Positions 7,979 through 19,500 of a DNA stretch of 64,000 bases are shown piece by piece. Positions within the stretch are counted from its first letter, which is position 1. Each line of letters begins with the position of its first letter. This stretch comes from CAIKZZ01 sp036742455 (lineage in GTDB: Bacteria > Pseudomonadota > Gammaproteobacteria > Steroidobacterales > Steroidobacteraceae). The translations under genes and the position numbers were made by a program. Below the pieces are notes generated by a model. That model had not been told where the DNA came from. It worked only from the letters and a program-made list of their open reading frames with translations, and made no database searches. The stretch is taken from positions 1 to 64,000 of the forward strand of contig DAINQU010000013.1 of NCBI GenBank assembly GCA_036742455.1, in the 5' to 3' direction.

Positions 7979-8671
7979 TTATTCCAAGCTGATCCGCAGT
8001 GCAGCGGCGGTCGCAAACGGCGTTAACGTCAGCGCCAAAATCAGCATCGAACCGAGCAACCACAACGGCCCCGCGGCCGAGGGATCGCCGTGCAGCGCGA
8101 GGTCGGTCGCCCTAGCACCGAAAATCAGCACCGGCATGACCAACGGCAGCACGAGCAGCGACAAGAGCACACTGCCGCGCCGCGAGCCCACGGTGAGCGC
8201 AGCCCCCACCGAGCCGATCAGGCTGAGCACCGCCGTCCCCAGCGCAATGGAGCCCATGAGCACCCCATACGCCGTTCCGGCCGCGCCAAACGCCGTCGCC
8301 ACCACCGGCGAGGCCAAGACCAGCGGCACGCCGCTCAAGAGCCAGTGCGCGACTGTTTTGGCCAGCACGAGTATGGCCAGTGGCTGACCGCTTAAGGTCA
8401 ACTGCTCCAACGTGCCATCCTCCACGTCGGCGCGGAATAAGGACTCCAGCGCCAGCATGGAGGATAACAACGCGGACACCCACACAACACCCGCGCCGAT
8501 GTCCGCAAGCAGCGACGGTTTCGGGCTGAGCGCGAGCGGAAACAGCGTCGCCACCATCAAGAAAAAGACCACCGGATGGGTCACTTGTTCCCAGCGTCGG
8601 AACGCGAGCGCAAGGTCGCGGCGCAAGACGAGCCCGGCGGCGGCCCACGGCGAGGTCATCGGCGCGTTCAT
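7979..8671 (-). CDS. ccmB: Haem exporter permease CcmB
   Basis: A 230-residue protein of mostly hydrophobic helices. VVFFLMVATLFPLALSP, the FRADVEDGTLEQLTLSGQPL loop and LPLVMPVLIFGARA identify CcmB, the permease of the CcmAB ABC unit. The frame is open further upstream to 8830, but that part is antisense-like and overlaps ccmA; the ATG at 8671 overlaps the ccmA stop (ATGA), as expected for coupling. Confidence 0.95.
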   Translation of the reverse strand: MNAPMTSPWAAAGLVLRRDLALAFRRWEQVTHPVVFFLMVATLFPLALSPKPSLLADIGAGVVWVSALLSSMLALESLFRADVEDGTLEQLTLSGQPLAILVLAKTVAHWLLSGVPLVLASPVVATAFGAAGTAYGVLMGSIALGTAVLSLIGSVGAALTVGSRRGSVLLSLLVLPLVMPVLIFGARATDLALHGDPSAAGPLWLLGSMLILALTLTPFATAAALRISLE

Positions 8672-9300
8672 GCGAGCACCAGTTCGCGCACCGTACCGGG
8701 CGCGAGATCGATGTCCGAATGGCTGGTCACGAGCGCGATACCGCCCGCTTGGGTGTGGGCGGCAATGATCGCCACCAAGTCCGCCACGCCGCGCCCGTCC
8801 AGATTCGTGAACGGTTCGTCCAACAACCACAACCGCGCTTGGGACAACAGCACGCGCGCCATGGCCACCCGCCGTTTTTGCCCCGCGGACAGCACGCGCG
8901 CCGGCAAATCCGCCTGCGCGGCCACGCCGAGGCGGGTCAACGCATCACGCAACGCAGGATCGCTCGTCGGGTAGCGCAGTCGCGTCGCAAAGCGCAGGTT
9001 CTCAAGCGGTGTGAGATCCCCCTTCAGCGCGTTCTCGTGCCCAAGATAAGCGAGCGCCGCCGCATAGCCGTCGCGATCCTCGCTGACCGGCTGGCCGCAC
9101 CAACGAATCACCCCGTCCTCCGGCCACAGGAAGCCGGCCAACGTCCGCAACAACGACGTCTTGCCGCTGCCGTTTGGGCCTTTGAGGTGGATGAACTCGC
9201 CCGCGCGCGCCACGAAACTCACGCCCCGAAGGACGTGTCGCTGGCCTCGCCACAACTGCAGGTCATCGGCTTCAAGACGGGCGTCAGCGGGATCCGCCAC
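8668..9300 (-). CDS. ccmA: Haem exporter ATPase CcmA
   Basis: A roughly 210-residue ABC ATPase: Walker A GPNGSGKTS, signature LSAGQKRRVAMARVL, Walker B LWLLDEPFTNLD, and a switch His in LVTSHSD. With CcmB it supplies ATP-driven release of holo-CcmE. The start is uncertain. GTG at 9300 is preceded by a good GGTGGGAG ribosome site and gives the usual length; a second GTG at 9336 would add 12 residues. It is the first gene of the ccm operon. Confidence 0.94.
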   Translation of the reverse strand: MADPADARLEADDLQLWRGQRHVLRGVSFVARAGEFIHLKGPNGSGKTSLLRTLAGFLWPEDGVIRWCGQPVSEDRDGYAAALAYLGHENALKGDLTPLENLRFATRLRYPTSDPALRDALTRLGVAAQADLPARVLSAGQKRRVAMARVLLSQARLWLLDEPFTNLDGRGVADLVAIIAAHTQAGGIALVTSHSDIDLAPGTVRELVLA

Positions 9301-9401
9301 AGAGTCGCTCCCACCTAGGCCAGGCGTTGGAAACACATCCCCGAACTATACCGCACCCGCGATGCGTTCCGGTTTCGGTTTGGGCAAGCGCCGCCCCGCC
9401 G

Positions 9402-10625
9402 TCAGCCCGCCGCGGGCGCGGCGTAGCGACGCAATTCCAGGCGCGCGATGCTCCGATTGTGCACTTCGTCCGGCCCGTCCACGAGTCGCATCGTGCGCGC
9501 CCGGGCGTACAGACTCGCCAACCCGAAATCGTCGGTGACGCCAGCGCCGCCGAAGGCTTGAATAGCCGTGTCGACCACGCGCTGGAACATGCGCGGCACG
9601 GCGACCTTGATCGCCGCAATCTCGGTTCGGGCGTTCTTGTTGCCGCCCTCGTCCATCAGCCACGCTGTCCTGTACACCAACAGCCGGCACGCCTCGATGT
9701 CGATGCGGCACTCGGCGATGCGTTGCTCCCACGTGGACTGCTCGGCCAGCGCGCGACCGAAGGCGTGCCGGGACTGCAGCCGCCGGCACATGGCCTCGAG
9801 CGCCCGTTCGGCGGCGCCGATCGAGCGCATGCAGTGATGAATCCGTCCCGGGCCCAACCGGCCTTGGGCGATCTCAAAGCCGCGCCCCTCGCCGAGTATC
9901 AGATGATCGGCCGGCACCCGCACGTTCTCAAAGCGGATCTCGACGTGGCCGGCCGGCGCTTCGTGAAACCCGAAGACCGGCAAGTGGCGCACGATGCGCA
10001 CACCCGGCGTCGACGGCGGCACCAAAATCTGGGCGTGCCGACGGTGCGGCTCGGCCTCGGGGTTCGACACCCCCATGACGATCAGGATGCCGAGGTGCGG
10101 GTGCATGCCGTTCGTGGTCCACCACTTGTGGCCATCGACCACGTACGCGTCGCCGTCGCGGCGGATGCGCGTGGCGATATTCGTGGCGTCGGACGACGCG
10201 ACGTCCGGCTCGGTCATGCAGTACGCCGAGCGGATCTGCGCCTCTAAAAGCGGCGCCAACCAACGCGCCTTCTGGGCCTCGCTGCCGTAGTCGTGGAGCA
10301 ACTCCATGTTCCCGGTGTCCGGGGCGTTGCAGTTGAACACCTCCGGCGCCCAGTACACGCGGCCCATGATCTCGGCGAGTGGCGCGTACTCGACGTTGCG
10401 CAAGCCCGCGCCGTGGGTGGGATCCGGCAGGAAGAGGTTCCACAGACCGGCCGCCCGCGCCTTAGCCTGCAGCTCGCGAAAGAAGGACGGATAGCGGAAG
10501 TCACCGACCGCCGCCGGCGCCATCTCCGCCTCGAAGCGCGCCTCCAGCGGCACGATGTGCTCGGCCATGAACGCCTCGAGACGGGCGATGAGATCGAGGG
10601 TGCGGGGCGAGTGTCGAAAATCCAT
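9402..10625 (-). CDS. Acyl-CoA dehydrogenase (ACAD10/11-like)
   Basis: A 407-residue flavoprotein dehydrogenase. AYCMTEPDVASSDATN and GHKWWTTNG form the FAD/substrate core, and LGPGRIHHCMRSIGAAERALE with AIQAFGGAGVTDDFGLA form the C-terminal helical domain. Where MCAD-type enzymes have the catalytic Glu of YEGT, this protein has DGPDEVHNRSIARLE, as in the long ACAD10/11-like subfamily. It likely oxidises a branched or hydroxylated acyl-CoA; the substrate is unknown. It lies 13 nt after the SDR gene stop and probably shares its message. Confidence 0.88.
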   Translation of the reverse strand: MDFRHSPRTLDLIARLEAFMAEHIVPLEARFEAEMAPAAVGDFRYPSFFRELQAKARAAGLWNLFLPDPTHGAGLRNVEYAPLAEIMGRVYWAPEVFNCNAPDTGNMELLHDYGSEAQKARWLAPLLEAQIRSAYCMTEPDVASSDATNIATRIRRDGDAYVVDGHKWWTTNGMHPHLGILIVMGVSNPEAEPHRRHAQILVPPSTPGVRIVRHLPVFGFHEAPAGHVEIRFENVRVPADHLILGEGRGFEIAQGRLGPGRIHHCMRSIGAAERALEAMCRRLQSRHAFGRALAEQSTWEQRIAECRIDIEACRLLVYRTAWLMDEGGNKNARTEIAAIKVAVPRMFQRVVDTAIQAFGGAGVTDDFGLASLYARARTMRLVDGPDEVHNRSIARLELRRYAAPAAG

Positions 10626-10638
10626 ACCAGTCTCCTGC

Positions 10639-11406
10639 TCAGGCGAGCATGCCGCCATCGATGCGCAGCGTCGCCCCGGTGACGTAGGCGGCGGCGTCGC
10701 TGACGAGGTAGAGCGCCGCGCCGGCGATATCCTCCGGCTCGCCGATGCGCCGCAACGGGATTTGCGCCAAGGCGGCATCCCGCACCGGTCCTTCCGTCTG
10801 CAACACCGCCGCAAACTTCGTATTGATGAGGCCCGGCAGGATCGCATTCACCCGGATACCGAACGAGGCGCATTCGCGGGCAAAAGCCTGGGTGAGGTTC
10901 ACGACGGCCGCCTTGGTCGCGCCGTACACGCCGATGCCGTCCATCGGTCGCTCGGCGGTCACCGAGGCGATGTTCAGGATGCAACCGCGGGACTGGCGCC
11001 GCAGGCGCTCCACCGCGTATTGGCTCATGTACCAATAGCCGCGGAAGTTCACATCGAGCGTCTTTTGGAACGCGGCCGGGTCCGTCTCGGTGACGGGACC
11101 GAACATGGGGTTCGTGCCGGCGTTATTGACGAGCGCGTCCAAGCGGCTGAAGCGAGCGTCAAACTCCGCCCAGAACGCCGCGATGGAGGCCAGGTCACCG
11201 ACGTGACAGGCGATGGCAGTGGCCTGTCCGCCGCTCTCGCGGATCGACGCGGCGACCTGCTCGCAGGCCGCAAGACGCCGACTGGACACCACCACGTGCG
11301 CGCCGTTCGCGGCAAGCGTTCGGGCGATGGACTCGCCGATGCCGCGGCTCGCACCCGTCACCACGGCGACGCGGCCGGCCAGATCGAACAGTTCGGACGC
11401 TTTCAC
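10639..11406 (-). CDS. SDR-family oxidoreductase
   Basis: A 255-residue short-chain dehydrogenase: cofactor motif TGASRGIG (about 13-20), NNAG, catalytic Ser in NIASVTAE, and YGATK. The C-terminal IDGGMLA is usual for FabG-like enzymes. Start: the GTG at 11406 has AAGGAG five bases upstream, which decides against the longer frame to 11451. Next to the acyl-CoA dehydrogenase it may act as a 3-hydroxyacyl-CoA dehydrogenase; this is inferred from position. Confidence 0.88.
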   Translation of the reverse strand: MKASELFDLAGRVAVVTGASRGIGESIARTLAANGAHVVVSSRRLAACEQVAASIRESGGQATAIACHVGDLASIAAFWAEFDARFSRLDALVNNAGTNPMFGPVTETDPAAFQKTLDVNFRGYWYMSQYAVERLRRQSRGCILNIASVTAERPMDGIGVYGATKAAVVNLTQAFARECASFGIRVNAILPGLINTKFAAVLQTEGPVRDAALAQIPLRRIGEPEDIAGAALYLVSDAAAYVTGATLRIDGGMLA

Positions 11407-11516
11407 TGACGCTCCTTCGGGAGGCGACGATCCGTCGCCGGGCCACGGCACACCGCACGACGCAGGCGCCCGAGGGATCTCAGTATAGCGAGGTCAGCGC
11501 GTCGCGCTGCGTCGCT

Positions 11517-11546
11517 CACCGGGGCGAGTCCGCCCTCGCCCCGGTG
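11517..11546 (-). terminator. Terminator after aceA
   Basis: A perfect 12-bp, very GC-rich stem (11517-11528 with 11535-11546) and a 6-nt loop lie just past the isocitrate lyase stop. There is no T tract on the minus side, so it may act as an attenuator or mRNA 3' end. Confidence 0.6.
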
Positions 11547-11555
11547 TCGATCGGA

Positions 11556-12833
<1,278 letters not shown>

Positions 12834-12878
12834 GGCGGTCTCCTCACGGGCTCAAGCTGAGTCGGTGAAAAAATCCTA

Positions 12879-12942
12879 TGTGAAATCTGGCTGTCAGGTT
12901 CACAATAGAAACTTCACATTGTGAAATTCACAAGAGTTCACA
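12879..12942. promoter_or_regulatory. Cluster of TTCACA half-sites (probable RamB-type operators)
   Basis: Between aceA and its divergent regulator the hexamer TTCACA or its complement occurs at 12879-12884 (inverted), 12899-12904, 12913-12918, 12920-12925 (inverted), 12927-12932 and 12937-12942. The third and fourth form the palindrome TTCACATTGTGAA. The direct copies at 12899, 12913 and 12927 are each 14 nt apart. The density in a 64-nt AT-rich gap argues for cooperative regulator binding. Confidence 0.6.
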
Positions 12943-12953
12943 ACGGAGTCCGT

Positions 12954-14489
12954 ATGTCCGTCGCCCCTCGCCAAGCCCATTTTTTCGGCGCCAAGCTCAA
13001 AGGCCTGCGCAAGCGCAACGGTCTGACGCTCGACGAATTGTCGGCCCGCTGTGTGCAACTGAACGTCGAGCTCGCGCCCTCCACGTCGTATCTGAGCATG
13101 ATGGAGAACGGTAAACGCTCCCCGTCGCGCGACCTGCTCGACTTGTTGGCGCGTGTCTTCGGCAAGGCCCCCGAGTGGTTCTTGGACGATTCGCAGGACC
13201 CGCCGACCGCCGCACCCCGCCCCGGCCGTCGATCCGATCCGATCGACACGGCGGCCCCGCTGGAACCCGCGTTCTTGTTCTCCAAAGGCTTGCTGCAAGC
13301 CGCCTTGCCGGAGCTCCTGGCGCAAACCGGGACCAGCGGTCGGCATTTCGCGCAACTGCTGATCCGCGTCTGGCAAGAGACGAAGCAGAACGATTTTCCG
13401 GAAATTGAGCGCGCCGCCGAAGAGGCCGGCGGCCGACGCATGCCGTTGTCGGTGGAAGATCTGATCGAGATCTGCCACGCCCACGGCTTGCGATTGCAGT
13501 GGTCGGACGGCGAACGCGCCGCCGACGGGCGCACCCTCTTGCGCGCCCGCTACGAGGCACCCGGCACGCTCATCGTGAATCGCCGCATGAACCAGCGCGA
13601 GGAGCGGCTGAAGTACGAACTCGCCTTCTTCCTCGGTCACCAAGTGCTGCACGGCGGTGACGGGATGATCTCGCCGCACACCGCGTCTGGCATCTTGGGC
13701 GACGACATGTCCGAGCAAACGCGCCCAGGGATGGCCGCGCAAGACGTGCTCTACGCCTGGCGCGATTTTGAGTGCAGCATGTTTGCCGGGGCGTTGTTAT
13801 GTCCTCGCCAGCCGTTCCGACAGTACTTGATGCGCGAGTCCCACAGCGTCACCGCGTGCTCGAAACTCGGCGTGACCCCGGCGGTGGTGATGCGCCGCAT
13901 GACGGCCGTCTCACCGTATCGGCACTGGCATTTCTTTGACGGGTATCCCCCCGGCTACCTGCGGGCGGTCTATCGCGGCAACGGGATTGCCTTGCCGTGG
14001 GGCAACATGAGTCTCGTTCCCGACCCGTGCCCGCGTTGGGCGGTCTTCAAACTGTTGCAGGAAGATGCCCCCACGGGCTCGACAGGCCGCGCACCCATCT
14101 CGCAGATCTCCGTCATGGATGCGGGCCTTGGGCCCCGGCTGTATTGCTGTCACTCGTTGCACACGAAGGACGCCGGGCATCAACCGCACGTGCTCTCGGT
14201 CGGCATTGATCTGGCGCCCGCCTTGGAAGCGCAGGGACTGCCGGCCGAGGAACTGATCGCCTCGGTGGCCTCGGCGTGCCGTCGCGGCAAGGGTCAAGCC
14301 AACTTAAGCCCGGCTGTGCGAGACGCGTTGCTCACCGTTGCGCGGGTGCAGAACATCGCGTGGATCGCCGATGCCGCCGAGCGTCCCGCGACCTTGATCT
14401 GTCCGCGCAGCGGCGCCTGCCCATTGCACACACCGTGTGCCGGTGCGCGCCACGAGGGCCTAGGCAACATCGATAAAAAGGCGCGCTGA
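12954..14489 (+). CDS. RamB/ScfR-type XRE regulator of acetate metabolism
   Basis: A 511-residue regulator: an XRE helix-turn-helix near the N terminus (GLRKRNGLTLDELSARC ... SYLSMMENGKRSP), an ImmA/IrrE-like middle (KYELAFFLGHQVLHGG, without HExxH, as usual in this family) and a long C-terminal short-chain-fatty-acyl-regulator domain with Cys clusters (FECSMFAGALLCPRQPF; CPRSGACPLHTPC). The ATG at 12954 follows GGAG; another ATG at 12921 lies inside the operator cluster and is less likely. Family members (RamB, ScfR) control glyoxylate and propionate genes, which fits the divergent aceA. Confidence 0.88.
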   Translation: MSVAPRQAHFFGAKLKGLRKRNGLTLDELSARCVQLNVELAPSTSYLSMMENGKRSPSRDLLDLLARVFGKAPEWFLDDSQDPPTAAPRPGRRSDPIDTAAPLEPAFLFSKGLLQAALPELLAQTGTSGRHFAQLLIRVWQETKQNDFPEIERAAEEAGGRRMPLSVEDLIEICHAHGLRLQWSDGERAADGRTLLRARYEAPGTLIVNRRMNQREERLKYELAFFLGHQVLHGGDGMISPHTASGILGDDMSEQTRPGMAAQDVLYAWRDFECSMFAGALLCPRQPFRQYLMRESHSVTACSKLGVTPAVVMRRMTAVSPYRHWHFFDGYPPGYLRAVYRGNGIALPWGNMSLVPDPCPRWAVFKLLQEDAPTGSTGRAPISQISVMDAGLGPRLYCCHSLHTKDAGHQPHVLSVGIDLAPALEAQGLPAEELIASVASACRRGKGQANLSPAVRDALLTVARVQNIAWIADAAERPATLICPRSGACPLHTPCAGARHEGLGNIDKKAR

Positions 14490-14492
14490 AAC

Positions 14493-14521
14493 CTGACGCG
14501 TGGCGCGGTAACCGCTATCAT
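14493..14521 (+). promoter_or_regulatory. Promoter of tRNA-Leu
   Basis: CTGACG (14493-14498), a 17-nt spacer and TATCAT (14516-14521), followed by a GC-rich discriminator, place transcription start a few bases before the tRNA. It begins immediately after the regulator's stop codon. Confidence 0.6.
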
Positions 14522-14532
14522 GCTCGCCGTCT

Positions 14533-14614
14533 GCGCGGGTGGCGAAACTGGTAGACGCAGCAGACTTAAAATCTGCCGCCGAAAGGCGTGCGGGTTCGAT
14601 TCCCGCCCCGCGCA
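14533..14614 (+). tRNA. tRNA-Leu(TAA)
   Basis: The acceptor stem GCGCGGG (14533-14539) pairs with CCCGCGC (14607-14613). The anticodon loop CTTAAAA sits on a GCAGA/TCTGC stem, giving anticodon TAA. The T arm is 14590-14606 with loop TTCGATT, and a long class II variable arm is present. The CCA end is not encoded as such (the next bases are CAC). It reads UUA codons, rare in this GC-rich genome. Confidence 0.95.
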
Positions 14615-14641
14615 CACCTCCGATCCGGTATCGACCGCGCC

Positions 14642-16402
14642 TCAGTAGCGCGGTCGCCGACGGGCCGCTGCCGGCGCCGGACCGCGCCCACGCGGCGTGT
14701 CCTCCACCGGTGAAATATCGAGCGGCTTACCCTTCAGACGCAACTTGCGCAACTTCGTGATCAGCGCCGGCGGCAGGTCCGGCAAGCTCACCAGCGTGTG
14801 CTCGTCGTAGATATCGATCTTGTTGATCTGCGATCCGGCCAGATCCGCTTCGTGCGCGAGCAATCCGACGATGTTGCCGGGTTGTACGCCCTGCATGCGG
14901 CCCACTTCCAAGCGATAGCGTTGCTGACGCTCAAAGCGCCGACCTTTGCCACCGCCTTCGTCGCTCGGGCCGTCTGCGAACATCGCCTTGGTGGCGGGTG
15001 CGCGCTTGCCTTTGCCACGCGGCTCGGCATGGCCGCCGTCATCGCTCTCGCGCGCGGCCGACGGTTCGCCACTGCGATCGGGCAGCAGCAAGGAGTGTCC
15101 GCCCTGACCGAGGCCGGCAAGAGCCGCCGCGATATCCAATAAATCGGCACCGGTTTCGTGTACGTATTCTTCGATGATCGCGCGGTACATCGCGTGCGGC
15201 GGCGAGGTCAACGCAGCGGTCAGGCCGGTCTTCCACTTCTCGACGCGCTTCCGGTTGACGTCGTGCACGCTCGGCAACGTCATCTGCTCGATCGGCTGGC
15301 GCGTCGCCCGCTCGATGATCCGCAGCATGTGTCGCTCGCGCGGGGATATGAACAGGATCGCCTCACCGCTGCGACCGGCACGTCCCGTGCGACCGATGCG
15401 GTGGATGTACGACTCGCTGTCGTACGGTACGTCGAAGTTCACCACGTGACTGACGCGCGGTACGTCGAGGCCACGGGCGGCCACGTCGGTCGCGACAATA
15501 ATGTCGATCTTTCCCGACTTGAGCGCTTGGACGGTCCGTTCGCGTTCGTTCTGTTGGATGTCGCCGTTCAACGCCGCGGCGCCAAAGCCACGCGCCTCCA
15601 GTTTCTCGGCCAACTCGACCGTCGATTGCTTGGTCCGCGTGAAGACGAGAATCGCGTCGAACGTCTCGACTTCCAAAATGCGCGTCAAGGCGTCGAGTTT
15701 GTGCGTGCCCTCGACCATCCAGTAACGCTGGCGGATGTTGGTGGCGGTGCTGGTCTTCGCGCGGATGTTGATGACCCGCGGGCTGCGCAGGTGGCGATCG
15801 GCAATGCGGCGCACACCCGGCGCCATCGTCGCCGAATACAGCGCGATCTGTCGGGTCTCCGGCAAACGCGCCAAGATCGACTCGATCGGATCGACGAAGC
15901 CCATCTGCAGCATCTCGTCGGCTTCGTCGAGCACGACGCAATTCACCGTCGACACGTTCAACGTGCCGCGTTCCAAATGGTCGATCACACGACCGGGCGT
16001 CGCCACGATCACGTGGGTGCCGCGCTTTAGCGCGTTCAACTGCGGCGTGTAACTCTGCCCGCCGTAGATCGGCAAGACGTGAAAGCCGGGCATGTGTGCC
16101 GCGTACTTCTGAAACGCCTCGGCAACCTGGATGGCCAGTTCGCGCGTCGGCACGAGAACGAGCGCTTGCGGCTCGCGCCGCGCAATATCAATGCGCGCGA
16201 GGATGGGCAAGGCGAAGGCACCGGTCTTACCGGTGCCGGTCTGCGCTTGGCCGAGCAAATCGCCGCCCTCGAGCAACGCCGGTATGCAGGCGGCCTGAAT
16301 GGGCGACGGCGATTCGTAGCCGACGTCAGTGAGCGCTTGGAGGATCGACTCGGGCAGGCCGAGGTCGGAAAAGCGAACCGCTTCCGTCGCGGAGGTGGTC
16401 AT
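14642..16402 (-). CDS. deaD: DEAD-box ATP-dependent RNA helicase DeaD/CsdA
   Basis: A 586-residue helicase with Q-motif FSDLGLPESILQAL, AQTGTGKT, VLDEADEML (DEAD), SAT and HRIGRTGRAGR. The two RecA-like domains fill about 1-370. A DbpA-type RNA-binding domain follows (about 480-555, LEVGRMQGVQPGNIVGLL), and the tail is Arg/Pro-rich. This is the CsdA/DeaD layout, involved in ribosome assembly and mRNA decay in the cold. It converges on the tRNA-Leu gene with 27 nt between them. Confidence 0.93.
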   Translation of the reverse strand: MTTSATEAVRFSDLGLPESILQALTDVGYESPSPIQAACIPALLEGGDLLGQAQTGTGKTGAFALPILARIDIARREPQALVLVPTRELAIQVAEAFQKYAAHMPGFHVLPIYGGQSYTPQLNALKRGTHVIVATPGRVIDHLERGTLNVSTVNCVVLDEADEMLQMGFVDPIESILARLPETRQIALYSATMAPGVRRIADRHLRSPRVINIRAKTSTATNIRQRYWMVEGTHKLDALTRILEVETFDAILVFTRTKQSTVELAEKLEARGFGAAALNGDIQQNERERTVQALKSGKIDIIVATDVAARGLDVPRVSHVVNFDVPYDSESYIHRIGRTGRAGRSGEAILFISPRERHMLRIIERATRQPIEQMTLPSVHDVNRKRVEKWKTGLTAALTSPPHAMYRAIIEEYVHETGADLLDIAAALAGLGQGGHSLLLPDRSGEPSAARESDDGGHAEPRGKGKRAPATKAMFADGPSDEGGGKGRRFERQQRYRLEVGRMQGVQPGNIVGLLAHEADLAGSQINKIDIYDEHTLVSLPDLPPALITKLRKLRLKGKPLDISPVEDTPRGRGPAPAAARRRPRY

Positions 16403-16500
16403 AGGGGTATCCGCACGGGGGGGTAGGCCAAGCAGTGTAGCGGAAATGTGACGCTACAGCCACTTTCCAGGACACCCTACCCTCCTGCCAGCCCGTTCGA

Positions 16501-16530
16501 ACGTCCCCGGGAAGCGCCGTTCCCGGGGAC
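16501..16530 (-). terminator. Terminator after the TonB-dependent receptor
   Basis: A perfect 12-bp stem (16501-16512 with 16519-16530) and 6-nt loop, 16 nt beyond the receptor stop codon. GC-rich, without a clear T run on the minus side. Confidence 0.6.
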
Positions 16531-16546
16531 GTCGACCGAATCGACG

Positions 16547-19500
16547 TTAGAAATGCGCGTCCAACGAGAGCAAGAAGTACCGGCCCATCAGGCCAGAGAA
16601 GTACTGCGAAACACCCGTTGCATAGTTACCGCCGGAACCTGCAATCGCCGGAAACGGGGGCAACTTATTGAACACGTTATCGACGATGACTCGGGCTGTG
16701 ACGTCATGCGGCAACTCATACGAGAGGGTCGAATTGATGACCCACCACGGATGCACCGTCATGTAGTTCTGGTAGTTCACCGGGTTCGTATTCGAGAAAT
16801 TCGCCGAACCGGTGTAAAGCCCTTGCCAATCCCACGCGAACTTGCCGTGGTGATAGATCGCGTCCAGCGAGCCGCGACCCTTGTTCGTACCGATCTGGCC
16901 CGCCGTCTCCTGAACCGGCACCGAACCGATCTGAGACGTCAGCTTGCGCGTATCGAGGTAATTAGCACGCAGCGCCATGTCGCCAAGACCCTGCGGCAGG
17001 TCGAAGCGGTAATCCGCGCCGAGTTGTACGCCGGTGAAGTGTAGAACGCCCGCGTTCACGAAGCCCTGCTCAAAGTTGACGACCTGATGTGTCTTTGGGT
17101 CGCGCTGGAACAGCGAGCAGTACTGGTTATTGGGGTAGCTAGTCGCGTCGTAGCAGGAGTCCATGATATTTGTCAGCGACAACGACGAAATCGCGTTGGT
17201 CAGATTGATATCGATGTAATCGACCGTCAGGTTCAAGTGACGAATCCAACGCGGCTGGATCACGACGCCCACTGACTGCGACGCGGCCGTTTCACTCGTT
17301 AAATGCGTGTTACCGGAATTTGAACCGAGAGCGGTCGCGTTAACCACGTTCGAATTGAAACTTGCAGGGATACCTGCAGCGGCACAGTTCTTCGCGCGAG
17401 TTGCTGGATCCAAGCCCTGACCGATGAAATTCACGTCGCACGGATCGTTGGCGAAACTATACGTCGGCACCGATGGCAAGAACAGTTCCGTAATAGCGGG
17501 TGCGCGAATGGAATGCGTCTTGTTGCCGCGGAACATGAGGTCTTGGATGGGCGACCAGTGTAAACCGGCGGTCCATGTGGTCGAATTACCCGCGATCGTG
17601 TTGTCTACGCGACGAGCAGCGGCCTCAAACTCCGTGGAACGCAGGAGCGGCAGATTCTGCGCGACCGAGGTGAGCGGGATCAGCACTTCACCGAAGAGTT
17701 CATTCGTGCGGTAAGACCCAGCGATCGGAAGCACCGCGGCACTTTCGCCGTACGCACCCGTGTAGAAGGAATCCGGACGGAAATCCGCACTTTCGCGCCG
17801 GTTCTCATACCCCAAAGAGCCCTTCGCCTCTCCGGCCGGCATCTGGAACAGCCCACCACTGATATTGGCGACGAAATCACGCTGAGTGGTGATCGACGAA
17901 GCCGTCGCGAGGTGCGTAATGTAGTCGCGCGCCGCCTGGCTAGGCGTGCCTGCACCGAAAAGGTCCAACGGCGCACAGTTTGAGGACACGGATGACACCG
18001 GTGCATTCACTGCACCCGGCGCGCAAACGATATTGCCGTTAGCGTCCTTCACCGCATTCACTGCATTGAGGAAGTTCTGCCAGATGACAGAGGGCTGAAC
18101 CGCAGTGTTGCGGTTGTAGCCCCAGTTGCCCGAGACTTCCCAGCGGTACTCGTGGCCCGAGAAATTGAACTTGCCGTCCGCGCCCAAAACGAAGCGGTCG
18201 GTGATTTGATCACCTGTCGCCACGCCACTCTGGAGATCCATATTGGCTCGAGACAGGTAGAACGTGTGGTTGTTCCAATTCGGATCCTGGTACGCCCCAA
18301 AGGACGGATTTGCGCCGTAGGCGTTCAGTGCGGACTGGATCAGCGCGCGGTCGCCCGTGGTTAGGAACGGATTGTTGATGTCGATCTTAACGCTACCGTT
18401 CGGCTGCCCGGCAGCACCGAAGAAATAGGTGTTGTATTGCGGCTGCGCAATAAGATTCTGGGCGTGTGTCGAGGAGAACCAGCCTTCACCAAACAGTCGC
18501 ACCTGATCGTTCAACTGATACGAGCCCAAGACCTGAGTGTTGAGCTTTTGCAGTGGCGAGAGCAGATTCGACGTTTGCGACAGACGCTCGCCGTCACCGT
18601 TTGAGGAGAAGACCGGATTGTTGTAGAACGTCGAACCGAGGTTGTAGGGAACGAGTGACGTGCCCGAATGCGGGACGCTCGGGAAGGCGAGAACCTGTCC
18701 CGCTGCATTCGTCACGCCGAACGCCGATGCCGGAATTCCGATACCGGGCGCAAAGAAGAAATCGTCGACCAACGGCACCCCGCCAAAGTTGATGCCGGTG
18801 ACTGTCAGTCCCGACACCAAGGTCTGGGTATACGTTCCGGCATTGAGCGGCTTAATGAACGACAGGTCCTTGGCATATTCCGGACGATCGGTGCCGAGCA
18901 GGCCCTTGGCGTCAGAGTACTCCGCCGACCACGTCACGTTACCCTTGCCGTCAGCGAAGTTGGTACCCCACAGGGCGCGTATACGCCGCGAGGCGGCGTC
19001 GGCGCGGCTGGACTGACCGGCCTGAACGTCGAGGTCGAAGCCCTCGTAGTTATGTTTCAAAATGATGTTGACGGTACCGGCAATGGCATCAGCACCATAA
19101 ATCGGCGCGCCGCCGACCGAAATAGTCTCCACGCGTTCGATCAGTTTGGTCGGAATGACGTTTAGGTCAACCTGACCGCCCGGCGATACGGCGCCGCCTG
19201 CAGCCGGCGAGTTGCCTGAGACGAAGCGCCGGCCGTCGACCAATGTCAGCGTGCGCTGTGAGCCTAAGCCGTAAAGATCGACATAGCTTTGAGCGATACC
19301 GTTGGTTGATTGCACATTCGATGCGTTCGACGGCGGTACACCGAAGCCCGGCAGCTCCGACAGCGCAGCGCCCACATCGGTGTACCCGCGCTGGTCCATC
19401 GTTGCTGCAGATATGACCGTAGTGGGCTCTAGGCGATCAAGGTCCGGGCGCGCGATGCGCGAGCCGGTAACGACCACTTCCTCGAGCACGTCATCCTTGT

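Noticed and set aside
13600..13680. Active ImmA/IrrE protease in the RamB-like regulator
   Set aside because: The segment reads LGHQVLHGG without HExxH; this is usual for the family and does not indicate a peptidase.
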